From Actinoallomurus liliacearum (GTDB lineage: Bacteria; Actinomycetota; Actinomycetes; Streptosporangiales; Streptosporangiaceae), in NCBI RefSeq assembly GCF_039542035.1, contig NZ_BAABHJ010000011.1, forward strand, positions 62,001 to 126,000: 64,000 bases of DNA, read 5' to 3'. Below the pieces are notes generated by a model. It was not told the DNA's origin. It did not search any database and saw nothing but the letters and a program-made list of their open reading frames with translations. Below, piece by piece: positions 10,205-17,844 of this stretch. Position 1 is the first letter of the stretch. The number at the start of each line of letters is the position of its first letter. The position numbers were made by a program, and so were the translations under genes.

Positions 10205-10237
10205 ACAAATCGCTCATCCTCCGGGATGACGATTTGT
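10205..10237. repeat. Inverted repeat upstream of the polysaccharide deacetylase gene
   Basis: ACAAATCG and CGATTTGT bracket a second pair (CATCC/GGATG), giving a bulged stem of about 14 bp. It ends 27 bp before the deacetylase start codon. AT-rich arms in a GC-rich genome and the position next to the start suggest an operator or a leader hairpin rather than a terminator. Confidence 0.5.
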
Positions 10238-10264
10238 TAACCAACCGTTTGAGATGATCTCGGC

Positions 10265-11092
10265 ATGGCTGATACGGGGGCTGAGGAGCACGGCAGACGC
10301 TCGGTTCTGCGCGCCGTGGCGCTCGGTGGCGCGGGGGCGGCGGTCGGACTGGCCGCCGGAGCGGCGATCGACTCGGCGGAGGCGGCACCCGCCACACCCC
10401 ACTCGGCGATGGCCGTGCCGTCAGCGGGGCCGTGGCGGCCGGGCGAGGGGCACGTCGACGTGACCTGGGCGGTGAACACCTCCCAGAAACTGGTGGCCCT
10501 CACCTTCGACGACGGCCCGATGCCGAACTGGACGCCGATGGTCCACGACATCCTGGACGAGGAGAAGGTCAAGGCGACGTTCTTCCTCGTCGGGCAGCGC
10601 CTCGTGCGCAACGCCCGCCTCGTGCACGGCCGGATGGACCGGCATGAGGCCGGCAACCACACCTGGGCGCACCGGAACCTCGCGCAACTGGACCACCGGG
10701 CGGCGCTGTCCCAGATGCGGCGGGCGCACGCCGCCATCTCGGAGATCACCGGACGGGAGCCGCGGCACCTGCGCCCGCCGTACGGCAACATCGGCGGCAC
10801 GACGCTCAGCGCGGCGGGTGTCCTCGGCTACAACCTCGTCCTGTGGTCGATCAAGATGCTGGAGAAGACGTACGAGAAGCACCCGCCCAAGCTGGTCGAC
10901 TACATCGTGAACAACACCGCGCCGGGCACGATCCTGCTCGCGCACGACACTGGCCACCAGGACCGCCTCGTGGCGCTGCGGAACCTCTCCCCGATGATCC
11001 GCGGGCTGCGCGCCAAGGGCTTCGAGTTCGTCACCGTCTCCGAACTGATCCAGGCGGGCGCCGCCGCGCCGGGCACCCGCACGGCGCAGTGA
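10265..11092 (+). CDS. Tat-exported polysaccharide deacetylase (NodB domain)
   Basis: This 275-residue secreted carbohydrate esterase has a Tat-type signal (GRRSVLRAVALGG, cleavage probably near residues 35-41) and a complete NodB domain: motif 1 TFDDGP (80-85), the zinc histidines His132/His136 in NHTWAH, motif 3 RPPYG (from Arg170), and a late AHDTG. Such enzymes remove N-acetyl groups from peptidoglycan or chitin, or O-acetyl groups from xylan; the substrate cannot be read here. The Shine-Dalgarno is weak. The deacetylase carries no carbohydrate-binding module. Confidence 0.9.
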   Translation: MADTGAEEHGRRSVLRAVALGGAGAAVGLAAGAAIDSAEAAPATPHSAMAVPSAGPWRPGEGHVDVTWAVNTSQKLVALTFDDGPMPNWTPMVHDILDEEKVKATFFLVGQRLVRNARLVHGRMDRHEAGNHTWAHRNLAQLDHRAALSQMRRAHAAISEITGREPRHLRPPYGNIGGTTLSAAGVLGYNLVLWSIKMLEKTYEKHPPKLVDYIVNNTAPGTILLAHDTGHQDRLVALRNLSPMIRGLRAKGFEFVTVSELIQAGAAAPGTRTAQ

Positions 11093-11173
11093 CGGCGGAC
11101 GGCGACCCCTCGGTCGGCTGACTTCCACGCCCGCACGTCCAAACGCCAGGGCCGCGACGACCTCGCCCGCCGC

Positions 11174-11587
11174 TCAGCGGGCTCCGGGGCGCTCGGCAGC
11201 GGGCAGGACGCAGGCCGGGGTGCCGCCCGGCAGCCGGTGCCGGTTGTTCGCGATCAGGCGGTACAGCCCGTGCGCGGCCCAGCGGAACGGCGCGACCCGG
11301 ACGAGGAGACCGAGCGGCCGCCAGCACCCGCCGGCACTGATCAGCACCCGGGCCACCGCCTGCGCTCCGCCGTGGACGCGACCGGCCTCGATCCAGAGCA
11401 CCTCGTACGCGGCACGCTCGGCGGTCGTGCCGAGCGCCGCCAGGTCCGCGTCCTGGAAGGCGACGACCTCGGCGTCCGCCGGCACCCGCAGCCGACGCCC
11501 CTCGGACGGCCCGGTGTCCCCGATGAGCCGGACGGCCTTCGTACAGATGCCGCAGTCCCCGTCGTACACCAGAACCGGTCGCCCCAT
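11174..11587 (-). CDS. DCC-family thiol-disulfide oxidoreductase (DUF393)
   Basis: The 137-residue protein has the DCC signature near its N-terminus, YDGDCGIC, with a CxxC pair at Cys12/Cys15, and the family C-terminal FRWAAHGLYRLIANNRHRL. DCC proteins are predicted thioredoxin-like thiol oxidoreductases of unknown partner. ATG 11587 begins three bases after an AGG; ATG 11596 is an equally possible start. It is convergent with the deacetylase gene. Confidence 0.85.
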   Translation of the reverse strand: MGRPVLVYDGDCGICTKAVRLIGDTGPSEGRRLRVPADAEVVAFQDADLAALGTTAERAAYEVLWIEAGRVHGGAQAVARVLISAGGCWRPLGLLVRVAPFRWAAHGLYRLIANNRHRLPGGTPACVLPAAERPGAR

Positions 11588-11697
11588 GAGCCTCATTCTC
11601 GCCGAGCCGGTCAACCGCCATCGGTGCGGGGCGGAGCCGACGGCTCGCCGCGGGCCCTGCCGGTATCGGACCCACGGCGGTGCCTCAGCGGCTCCCG

Positions 11698-12909
11698 TCA
11701 CCAGGCGAGGTCGTTCGGGTCGAACGCCTCGTCATGGGCGTCGGTGTGCTGCAGCGTACGGAACCGGCCGTCGTCGATACGACCGAACCCGACGTCGTTC
11801 AGGTTCCCACCGTCGTGGAACAGCAGGTGACGACCGCTCGGATCGGTTCGAAGCGCGACGCGCCCGGACCAGTTGGGAAGCGGAGGCACAGGCTGTCCGT
11901 CCATGGTCTCGTGGTAGAGCGTGCGGAGCACCCGACCGTCGGCGACGGCGATCTCGCAGATCGTGTACGCCCCGTCGAGCGGCGTGTACTCCCCCACCAC
12001 GCTGATCGTGTCCCCGTCCCCGCTGATCGCGGCCGCCCAGAGGTTCGTCAGCCGCGCGGACTGGCGGACCAGGATCCTGCTCGACAGCAGGCTGGAGCCG
12101 TTCGCGTCCGTGTCCAGGAGCCTGACCACACCGTTCTTGGTCAACGGGTGGTTCCCGTCGTCCGGCTGATGGGTGGGTTCCCGGCGGAGGAAGGCGACCT
12201 TACGGTCGTCGGCCGTCCAGGACAGACTGGAGACGACGCTCTCCCGCGGGTCCGTCCACTCCCGTTGCGCGCCGGTCCGCAGATCGACCACGCCGATCTT
12301 GTAGAAGAGACGGTCCGCCGGGATGCCACAGGGCAGCACCGCGTAGGCGAGCTTTTTGCCGTCCGGGGAGACGGCGAGCCCTCCTGGCAGCGCCTCCCGG
12401 CGCATGGTCCCGCCCTGGATCCGCGTTCCCAACGGGGTGAAGGAGGAGATCTTGCCGCTGTCGGCGACCCGCATGCGGTAGATGTGGATGGTGTTGCACG
12501 CGGTCTGCCGGATCGGCACCTCCATGACGAAGAAGGTCCGGTTGTCCTGAGCGGCGCCGACGTACTGGAAGGTCAGGCCGTGCGACGCCGCCCTGGTGTC
12601 GTACAGCTGCTCCGTCCTGGAGTCGCGGACCTCGACCCGCGACGCGCCCTTCGGGGACTCGCCGAACCCGGTCGCCGCCACGATGAAGGCCGGTCCGCCG
12701 CCTCCCGCCGCCGCGTCCGGCTGCGAGCGCCCACTGACCATCACGACGAGGGCGACCGAGAAGGCCACCGCGACCGCGCTCATCGCCGGCACCGCCCACG
12801 GAAACCGCCGGCGAGATCTCGGGAGGGACAGCGGCCGTACCGTTTCCGGCCGCACCGTACGGGCCCCCTCGGTGAAGGCCTGGCGAAGACGATCTTCGGT
12901 CCTGGTCAT
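11698..12909 (-). CDS. Membrane-anchored TolB/WD40-like beta-propeller protein, probable sigma-factor partner
   Basis: The 403-residue protein has an N-terminal cytoplasmic segment of about 37 residues, one membrane span (about 38-60, WAVPAMSAVAVAFSVALVVMV) and an extracellular domain of repeated TolB/WD40-type blades (GGLAVSPDGKKLAYAV, SLSWTADDRKVAFLRR, LRTDPSGRHLLFHD). Its start overlaps the stop of the upstream ECF sigma gene by 4 bp (ATGA), so the two are translationally coupled. The topology suggests an anti-sigma-like sensor, but the N-terminal part shows no zinc anti-sigma motif, so this is inference. Confidence 0.75.
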   Translation of the reverse strand: MTRTEDRLRQAFTEGARTVRPETVRPLSLPRSRRRFPWAVPAMSAVAVAFSVALVVMVSGRSQPDAAAGGGGPAFIVAATGFGESPKGASRVEVRDSRTEQLYDTRAASHGLTFQYVGAAQDNRTFFVMEVPIRQTACNTIHIYRMRVADSGKISSFTPLGTRIQGGTMRREALPGGLAVSPDGKKLAYAVLPCGIPADRLFYKIGVVDLRTGAQREWTDPRESVVSSLSWTADDRKVAFLRREPTHQPDDGNHPLTKNGVVRLLDTDANGSSLLSSRILVRQSARLTNLWAAAISGDGDTISVVGEYTPLDGAYTICEIAVADGRVLRTLYHETMDGQPVPPLPNWSGRVALRTDPSGRHLLFHDGGNLNDVGFGRIDDGRFRTLQHTDAHDEAFDPNDLAW

Positions 12910-13517
12910 GCTTCCTCCCCGAGCTTGGTGGCGAGCGCGGCGAGCGCCCGGGAGGTGGTCGACTTGACGGTGCCACGGCTGACGCCCATCACCTCGGCGA
13001 TCTCGGCTTCGGAGAGATCGAGGTAGTAGCGCAGCACCAGCGCCTCACGCTGGCGGCGCGGCAGCGATCGGAGCGCGACGAAGACCTCACGGCGGTCCTC
13101 CCCCAGCAGCGCGGCCGACTCCGCCGACCAGATGGGCGGTTCGTAGTCGCCGCCGAAGCGCCGCGCGATCGCGCGCCTGCGCAGCACCCCGCGACAGCCG
13201 TTGATCACCGACGTGCGGATGTACGGCAACGGCTTCTCGGGATCGCGCAACCGGTCGATCCGGCGGTGCACGGCCGCGAAGGCGTCCTGGACGACGTCCT
13301 CGGCGGTGGCCTGGTCCCCGACGATGAACAACGCCATCCGGACGAGTTCCAGGTGGTGTCGGCGGAAGACGGCTGTCAGGACCACGGCCGAGCCGTGGTC
13401 CTGCCCTGTGGCGACATCGGGCTCCGCCGCCAGGGCATACTCCGGCGATGCGCCGCCGGCGCCGTCGCGCGGTCCGTGCCAGGCCGCGCCCCGCTCCGCA
13501 GCGATCTTCAATCTCAT
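12906..13517 (-). CDS. SigE-family ECF RNA polymerase sigma factor
   Basis: This 203-residue sigma-70 family member has region 2 at about residues 50-110 (LVRMALFIVGDQATAEDVVQDAFAAVHRR) and region 4 at about 150-200 (LPRRQREALVLRYYLDLSEAEIAEVMGVSRGTVKS). The pattern matches the SigE group of actinobacterial ECF factors. The 45-residue N-terminal extension is low in complexity and the true start could lie further in. It is co-translated with the membrane beta-propeller protein. Confidence 0.88.
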   Translation of the reverse strand: MRLKIAAERGAAWHGPRDGAGGASPEYALAAEPDVATGQDHGSAVVLTAVFRRHHLELVRMALFIVGDQATAEDVVQDAFAAVHRRIDRLRDPEKPLPYIRTSVINGCRGVLRRRAIARRFGGDYEPPIWSAESAALLGEDRREVFVALRSLPRRQREALVLRYYLDLSEAEIAEVMGVSRGTVKSTTSRALAALATKLGEEA

Positions 13518-13589
13518 ATCTCTTACATGCGGGGCACGCCGGAATGGTTGCTCGCCGCGCGGAACTTCCGCTGAGGCCTCGACCGGGCC

Positions 13590-14141
13590 TCAGTCGTGCG
13601 GCCAGGCGTCCGCGATGAGCTGGCGGGTCTCCCGCAGCAGCTGGGGCAGCACCTTCGTCTGGCCGATGACCGGCATGAAGTTGGTGTCCCCACCCCACCG
13701 GGGCACGATGTGCTGGTGGAGGTGAGCGGCGATGCCCGCGCCGGCGACCGTGCCGAGGTTCATGCCGACGTTGAAGCCGTGGGCGCCGCTCGCCTTGCGC
13801 AGCGCGGTGATCGCGTCCTGGGTGAGCCGGGCGACCTCGGCGGTCTCCGCGTCGTCGAGCTCGGTGTAGTCCGCGACGTGCCGGTACGGGCACACCATGA
13901 GGTGACCGGAGTTGTACGGGTAGAGGTTGAGGACGACGAACGCGCTGTCCCCGCGCCGGACGATCAGACCGTCCTCGTCGCTCATCTTCGGGATCTCGCA
14001 AAACGGGCAGCCGTCGTCCGCTCCCGCCCCGGTGGGCTTGCTCTCACCCTTGATGTAGGCCATCCGGTGCGGGGTCCACAGGCGCTGGAACTGGTCGGGC
14101 TCCCCGACTCCGTACTGTTCCTCATGGTCGGACTCGGTCAT
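13590..14141 (-). CDS. HIT-domain protein (actinobacterial AP4A phosphorylase/hydrolase-like)
   Basis: The 183-residue HIT protein hydrolyses or phosphorolyses nucleotide substrates such as diadenosine polyphosphates. The histidine triad is His140-x-His142-x-His144 (HLHQHIVPRW), and a zinc CPFC pair lies at Cys45/Cys48. It is the conserved companion of thrS and pgsA in actinobacteria (the Rv2613c position). The start at 14141 is chosen because the sequence before it is not conserved in type; no clear Shine-Dalgarno is seen. Confidence 0.9.
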   Translation of the reverse strand: MTESDHEEQYGVGEPDQFQRLWTPHRMAYIKGESKPTGAGADDGCPFCEIPKMSDEDGLIVRRGDSAFVVLNLYPYNSGHLMVCPYRHVADYTELDDAETAEVARLTQDAITALRKASGAHGFNVGMNLGTVAGAGIAAHLHQHIVPRWGGDTNFMPVIGQTKVLPQLLRETRQLIADAWPHD

Positions 14142-14210
14142 GCCAGCAGCATAGGGCCGCCTCCCGAGCACCCCGCCCACGGGTCCCGAACGAGCGCTCG
14201 GTCATTCATG

Positions 14211-14303
14211 TCAGGCCGTTACGACAGCCACCTCGACGCAGTTACCGCTGCCCTCGGAACTATGGGTACTGACTCGCCAAAAGGGATCCGGGGATCCGGT
14301 CAT
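14211..14303 (-). CDS. Truncated DUF397 protein
   Basis: This 30-codon frame starts on the ATGA overlap with the XRE gene upstream. It reads MTGSPDPFWRVSTHSSEG then GNCVEVAVVTA and stops. This is the N-terminal half of the DUF397 domain (normally about 55-70 residues: W-x-S-S-x-S-G-NCVEVA, then VRDSKDP-GP-L). The expected VRDS half is absent in frame; another frame just downstream reads RALVRDPWAG, compatible with a frameshifted remnant. DUF397 proteins pair with DUF5753 XRE regulators. It may be a decayed partner. Confidence 0.65.
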   Translation of the reverse strand: MTGSPDPFWRVSTHSSEGSGNCVEVAVVTA

Positions 14304-15148
14304 GCCAGCTCCTTCCCCAAGGCCGTAATGAAGCCGATGGAGTCATCGGGGTCTAGCGCAGACTCTCGCAGGCGATCGTATCTGGCGGCGAGTCGTTCCG
14401 CTTCGGCCGATTCGACGTACAGGGAGCCTCCCGGTCCCTCCACGTGCGCGACCTTGGGAAATGGATCCGCCATCTTGATAAGTCGAAACCCACCGTCCGG
14501 GCTGGCGTGCGCGCCTACGGTGAAAGGCAAGACGCGAATATCGACGTTCGGGCGTTCGGCCGCAGTGAGGATGTGCCTGATCTGGGCGTTCATCACTTCC
14601 GAGCCACCGACGGACCGGCGAAGCGCCGCCTCATCGAGTACAACGTCCAACTGAACGCTACCGTCCAGGATGCGCTGCCGCGACATCCGCAATTCCACCC
14701 ATCGCTCGACGCTCTCGACCGGAGCGTCTGGGTCGGCCGCTCGAATCAGGGCCGTTGCATAGGCCCGGATCTGCAGCAGAGAGGTCACCGGGAAGATGCT
14801 GTAGGCACCGATGTACTCCGCCCGGCTTTCGAGCCAGACGAGGTCGATGAGGGAGCCGTCGACCTGGCCGGAGTACTTGTCCCACCAGCCCTTCTGCCAG
14901 ACCTCGGTGGCGAGGTGAAGGAGGATCTCGCGCTGGCGGGCCTCCTCCACCCCGTACAGGTCGATGAGGGCCATCACGTCGCCGCGGCGAATCGGGTAGA
15001 CGCCCGTCTCGAAGCGGCTGATCATCGACAGGTCGCGCTGGAGGTACTCCGCGGCGTCCTTGAGCGTGAGGCCGTTCGCCTCACGAAGGTCGCGCAGCAG
15101 GTGACCGAGCCACTGAGCCCGTAGCGTCGCGCGCCCGCGCTTCCCCAT
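14300..15148 (-). CDS. XRE regulator with DUF5753 domain (Scr1-type, DUF397 partner)
   Basis: The 282-residue protein has an XRE helix-turn-helix at about 15-75 (LGHLLRDLREANGLTLKDAA, SMISRFETGVYPI) and a C-terminal DUF5753 domain (from YIGAYSIFPVTSLLQI through RMSRQRILDG and VDIRVLPFTVGAH). Such regulators are encoded with DUF397 partners throughout filamentous actinomycetes and have been likened to toxin-antitoxin pairs. The start is ATG 15148 with GGGAGG five bases upstream. It overlaps the truncated DUF397 gene by 4 bp. The pair interrupts the usual HIT-thrS neighbourhood. Confidence 0.9.
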   Translation of the reverse strand: MGKRGRATLRAQWLGHLLRDLREANGLTLKDAAEYLQRDLSMISRFETGVYPIRRGDVMALIDLYGVEEARQREILLHLATEVWQKGWWDKYSGQVDGSLIDLVWLESRAEYIGAYSIFPVTSLLQIRAYATALIRAADPDAPVESVERWVELRMSRQRILDGSVQLDVVLDEAALRRSVGGSEVMNAQIRHILTAAERPNVDIRVLPFTVGAHASPDGGFRLIKMADPFPKVAHVEGPGGSLYVESAEAERLAARYDRLRESALDPDDSIGFITALGKELA

Positions 15149-15224
15149 GTCGCCTCCCAGGCCAATTTTGAGCTTTGCCTTGAACCTCTCTTTGCTCTGT
15201 GTCACCGTACAGCTACCCAACGCA

Positions 15225-15234
15225 CATGCGCATG
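15225..15234. promoter_or_regulatory. CATGCGCATG palindrome in the XRE/86-residue-protein divergent region
   Basis: A perfect 10-bp palindrome lies between the divergent starts at 15148 and 15316. It is a plausible operator for the XRE regulator. No second copy was found nearby, so the call is weak. Confidence 0.3.
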
Positions 15235-15245
15235 GGAATGAAAAA

Positions 15246-15292
15246 GGTCGAAGCGGGTGCCCGAGTTTGACGGCCCGGCACCCGCCTCGACC
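15246..15292 (-). terminator. Hairpin with T5 tail read on the minus strand
   Basis: GGTCGAAGCGGGTGCC pairs with GGCACCCGCCTCGACC (16 bp, one mismatch, 15-nt loop). On the minus strand the stem is followed directly by TTTTT, the classic form of an intrinsic terminator. It would insulate the XRE gene from thrS read-through. On the plus strand it lies in the leader of the 86-residue protein gene. Confidence 0.6.
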
Positions 15293-15315
15293 ACACGCCG
15301 ACCGAAGGAGTCGCG

Positions 15316-15576
15316 ATGCACCAACGATCCGCGCCCTCTGTCTACCACGGCAGGGGCCTCATCGCCCGGCTCTCAGCACGGCTGCGCCGTCGGCCGGAGC
15401 TGCCACGGATGTTCGCGCTCGTACGGGAGGACGACGCGGACGGCACCGAGTTCGTCGCCTGGGGCATGGCCCTGCCCGACGGACGGGCGGTCACCTTCGG
15501 CAGAGGCAACATCGGAGAGTGGTCGAGCCCGGCGGGCGCCGCCCGCCGGATGTTCGCCGATCTGCGCTGGCTGTGA
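15316..15576 (+). CDS. Small hypothetical protein divergent from the XRE/DUF397 pair
   Basis: The 86-residue soluble protein has a basic N-terminal third (GRGLIARLSARLRRRPELPRM) and a C-terminal beta-rich part (FALVREDDADGTEFVAWGMALPDG, ending RRMFADLRWL). I recognise no family. GAAGGAG lies five bases before the ATG, supporting the start. It is divergent from the XRE/DUF397 genes and is probably part of the same accessory unit. Confidence 0.7.
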   Translation: MHQRSAPSVYHGRGLIARLSARLRRRPELPRMFALVREDDADGTEFVAWGMALPDGRAVTFGRGNIGEWSSPAGAARRMFADLRWL

Positions 15577-15591
15577 TCGGCGTTTGAGAGA

Positions 15592-15638
15592 GATCCCTGG
15601 CGTGTGCTGCGTTCTAGGCGCAGCACACGCCAGGGATC
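15592..15638. terminator. Bidirectional terminator between the small protein gene and thrS
   Basis: A perfect 20-bp inverted repeat (arms 15592-15611 and 15619-15638, 7-nt loop) lies between two convergent stop codons, 15 nt after one and 10 nt after the other. It serves both genes. Confidence 0.9.
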
Positions 15639-15648
15639 AACGGGCGTC

Positions 15649-17610
15649 TCAGACCTGGATGCGGCTCTCGACGGCCTTGACGATCTCGTCGACGGCCTCG
15701 TCGATGGAGACGCCGTTCTTCTGCTCGCCGTTCCGGTAGCGGAACGACACGGCGTCCTTGGCGACGTCGTCGTCGCCGGCCAGCAGCATGTACGGCACCT
15801 TCTGCTTCTGCGCGTTGCGGATCTTCTTCTGCATTCGGTCGGAGGAGGTGTCGACCTCGACCCGGATGCCCCGCTCGCGGAGCTTGGCCGCGATCTTGCG
15901 CAGGTGCGGGACGTGGTCGTCGGCGATGGGGATGCCGACCGCCTGCACCGGGGCGAGCCACGGCGGCAGCGCGCCCGCGTAGTGCTCCAGCAGCACGCCG
16001 AAGAACCGCTCGATCGACCCGAACAGCGCCCGGTGGATCATGACGGGCTGCTGCCGGGAGCCGTCGGCGGCCTGGTACTCCAGGCCGAACCGCTTCGGCT
16101 GGTTGAAGTCGACCTGGATGGTCGACAGCTGCCAGGTGCGGCCGATGGCGTCCTTGGCCTGGACGGAGATCTTCGGTCCGTAGAAGGCCGCGCCGCCGGG
16201 GTCGGCGACGAGGTCGAGGCCGGACTCGTCGGCGGCCTGCCGCAGCGCGGCGGTGGCCTCCTCCCAGTCCTCGTCGGAGCCGATGAACTTCTCCGACTCG
16301 TCGCGGGTGGACAGCTCGAGGTAGAACTCGTTCAGCCCGTAGTCGCGCAGGAGGCCGAGCACGAAGGCGAGCAGGCTCTTGATCTCGTCGCCCATCTGCT
16401 CGCGGGTGCAGTAGATGTGCGCGTCGTCCTGGGTCATGCCGCGCACGCGGGTGAGGCCGTGCACGACGCCGGACTTCTCGAACCGGTAGACGCTGCCGAA
16501 TTCGAACAGCCGCAGCGGCAGCTCACGGTAGGACCGCCCGCGCGCGTCGAAGATCAGGTTGTGCATCGGGCAGTTCATCGGCTTGAGGTAGTACTCCGCC
16601 CCGTCCAGCTCCATGGGCGGGAACATGTCGTCCTTGTACCAGCCGAGGTGGCCGGAGGTCTGGAACAGGTCGCCCTTGGTGATGTGCGGGGTGTTGACGA
16701 ACTCGTACCCCTCCTCCTCGTGCCGCCGACGGGAGTAGTCCTCCAGGACCCTGCGGACGACGCCGCCCTTGGGGTGGAAGACCGCGAGGCCGCTGCCGAT
16801 CTCGTTGGGGAAGGAGAACAGGTCGAGCTCGGCGCCGAGCTTGCGGTGGTCGCGGCGCTCGGCCTCCTCGAGCATCTTGAGGTATTCGTCCTGGCGCTCG
16901 CGGGACTCCCACGCGGTGCCGTAGATGCGCTGGAGCTGCGGGTTCTTCTCGCTGCCGCGCCAGTACGCCCCGCCGGAGCGCATCAGCTTGAACGCGGGGA
17001 TCACCCGGGTGGTCGGCAGGTGCGGGCCGCGGCACAGGTCCTTCCAGCGCAGCTCGCCGGACTTGGCGTCGAGATTGTCGTAGATGGTCAGCTCACCGCC
17101 GCCGACCTCCACGCTCTCCTCGTCCGCCGCGGCGCCCTTGAGACCGATCAGCTCCAGCTTGTACGGCTCGGCGGCGAGCTCCTCGCGGGCATCGTCGTCG
17201 GCGACGACCCGGCGGGAGAAGCGCTGCCCCTGCTTGACGATCTCCCGCATCCGCTTCTCGATGCGCTTGAGGTCATCGGGCTGGAACGGGTGCTCGACGT
17301 CGAAGTCGTAGTAGAAGCCGTTCTCGACGGGCGGGCCGATGCCGAGCTTGGCCTCGGGGAACAGCTCCTGCACCGCCTGCGCCATGACGTGCGCGGCGGA
17401 GTGGCGCATGATGGCGCGGCCCTCGGGCGAGTCGATCTGGATGGGCTCGACGACGTCGCCGTCACGCAGGACGTACGCCAGGTCGCGCGCCTGGCCGCCG
17501 ACGCGGGCGGCGATGACGGTGCGGCCGTCGGCGTCGAGCGCGTCTCCGGCGGTGGTGCCGGCCGCCACCACACGCTCGCTTCCGTCGAGGGTGATGCGCA
17601 GCTCAGACAC
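15649..17610 (-). CDS. thrS: Threonyl-tRNA synthetase
   Basis: ThrS (653 residues) charges tRNA-Thr. The domains appear in order: TGS-like N-terminus, second additional domain with RHSAAHVMAQ and GFYYDFDV, class II catalytic core (RGPHLPTT, PMNCPMHN with a zinc cysteine, RVRGMTQDDAHIYC, and the motif 3 region near MIHRALFGSIERF), then the anticodon-binding domain. I choose GTG 17610, with GAGGAG five bases upstream. A second in-frame ATG at 17688 also has a strong AGAGGAG, so a 26-residue longer form is possible. The upstream region carries a Thr-codon leader peptide and an attenuator-like hairpin. Confidence 0.95.
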   Translation of the reverse strand: MSELRITLDGSERVVAAGTTAGDALDADGRTVIAARVGGQARDLAYVLRDGDVVEPIQIDSPEGRAIMRHSAAHVMAQAVQELFPEAKLGIGPPVENGFYYDFDVEHPFQPDDLKRIEKRMREIVKQGQRFSRRVVADDDAREELAAEPYKLELIGLKGAAADEESVEVGGGELTIYDNLDAKSGELRWKDLCRGPHLPTTRVIPAFKLMRSGGAYWRGSEKNPQLQRIYGTAWESRERQDEYLKMLEEAERRDHRKLGAELDLFSFPNEIGSGLAVFHPKGGVVRRVLEDYSRRRHEEEGYEFVNTPHITKGDLFQTSGHLGWYKDDMFPPMELDGAEYYLKPMNCPMHNLIFDARGRSYRELPLRLFEFGSVYRFEKSGVVHGLTRVRGMTQDDAHIYCTREQMGDEIKSLLAFVLGLLRDYGLNEFYLELSTRDESEKFIGSDEDWEEATAALRQAADESGLDLVADPGGAAFYGPKISVQAKDAIGRTWQLSTIQVDFNQPKRFGLEYQAADGSRQQPVMIHRALFGSIERFFGVLLEHYAGALPPWLAPVQAVGIPIADDHVPHLRKIAAKLRERGIRVEVDTSSDRMQKKIRNAQKQKVPYMLLAGDDDVAKDAVSFRYRNGEQKNGVSIDEAVDEIVKAVESRIQV

Positions 17611-17729
17611 GGGAACTCCTCGATGGTCAGGGATGTCGGGATCGAATGCTATCGATTGTGCGGGTCCGGGGGACGCCATCGACTCCATGGTCGCTCCTCT
17701 CGCGTTGCGGGAGCGAACCGGGACAGCAT

Positions 17730-17759
17730 CGAGGCCCCGGGATAGCTCCCGGGGCCTCG
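17730..17759 (-). promoter_or_regulatory. Putative thrS attenuator hairpin
   Basis: GAGGCCCCGGG and CCCGGGGCCTC, extended by one further pair, form a perfect 12-bp stem with a 6-nt loop. It begins 10 nt after the leader-peptide stop codon and lies before both candidate thrS starts. No U tract follows. A weaker 7-bp hairpin (17789-17807, CGCCGGG/CCCGGCG) sits inside the leader, touching the third Thr codon, and could act as the pause or antiterminator segment. Confidence 0.6.
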
Positions 17760-17769
17760 GCCGTGCAGG

Positions 17770-17823
17770 TCAGTGCAGGCGGCCGTCGCGCCGGGGCTCG
17801 CCCGGCGTCGTCGTCTCGAACAT
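17770..17823 (-). CDS. thrS leader peptide with three consecutive Thr codons
   Basis: This 17-codon frame reads MFETTTPGEPRRDGRLH and stops; codons 4-6 are ACG ACG ACG. It is followed closely by a strong hairpin and then thrS, the arrangement expected for ribosome-mediated attenuation sensing charged tRNA-Thr. An extended -10 (TGATACCAT, 17839-17844 core) would start the transcript about nine bases before the ATG, so translation may be nearly leaderless. The Shine-Dalgarno is otherwise weak. Confidence 0.55.
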   Translation of the reverse strand: MFETTTPGEPRRDGRLH

Positions 17824-17844
17824 GGTCGCCACGGGACCATGGTA

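Noticed and set aside
15604..17745. Very long open frame antisense to thrS
   Set aside because: It is a mirror of codon bias in high-GC DNA: low-complexity, Val/Leu/Gly/Asp-rich sequence with no motifs, while the opposite strand is a complete ThrS.
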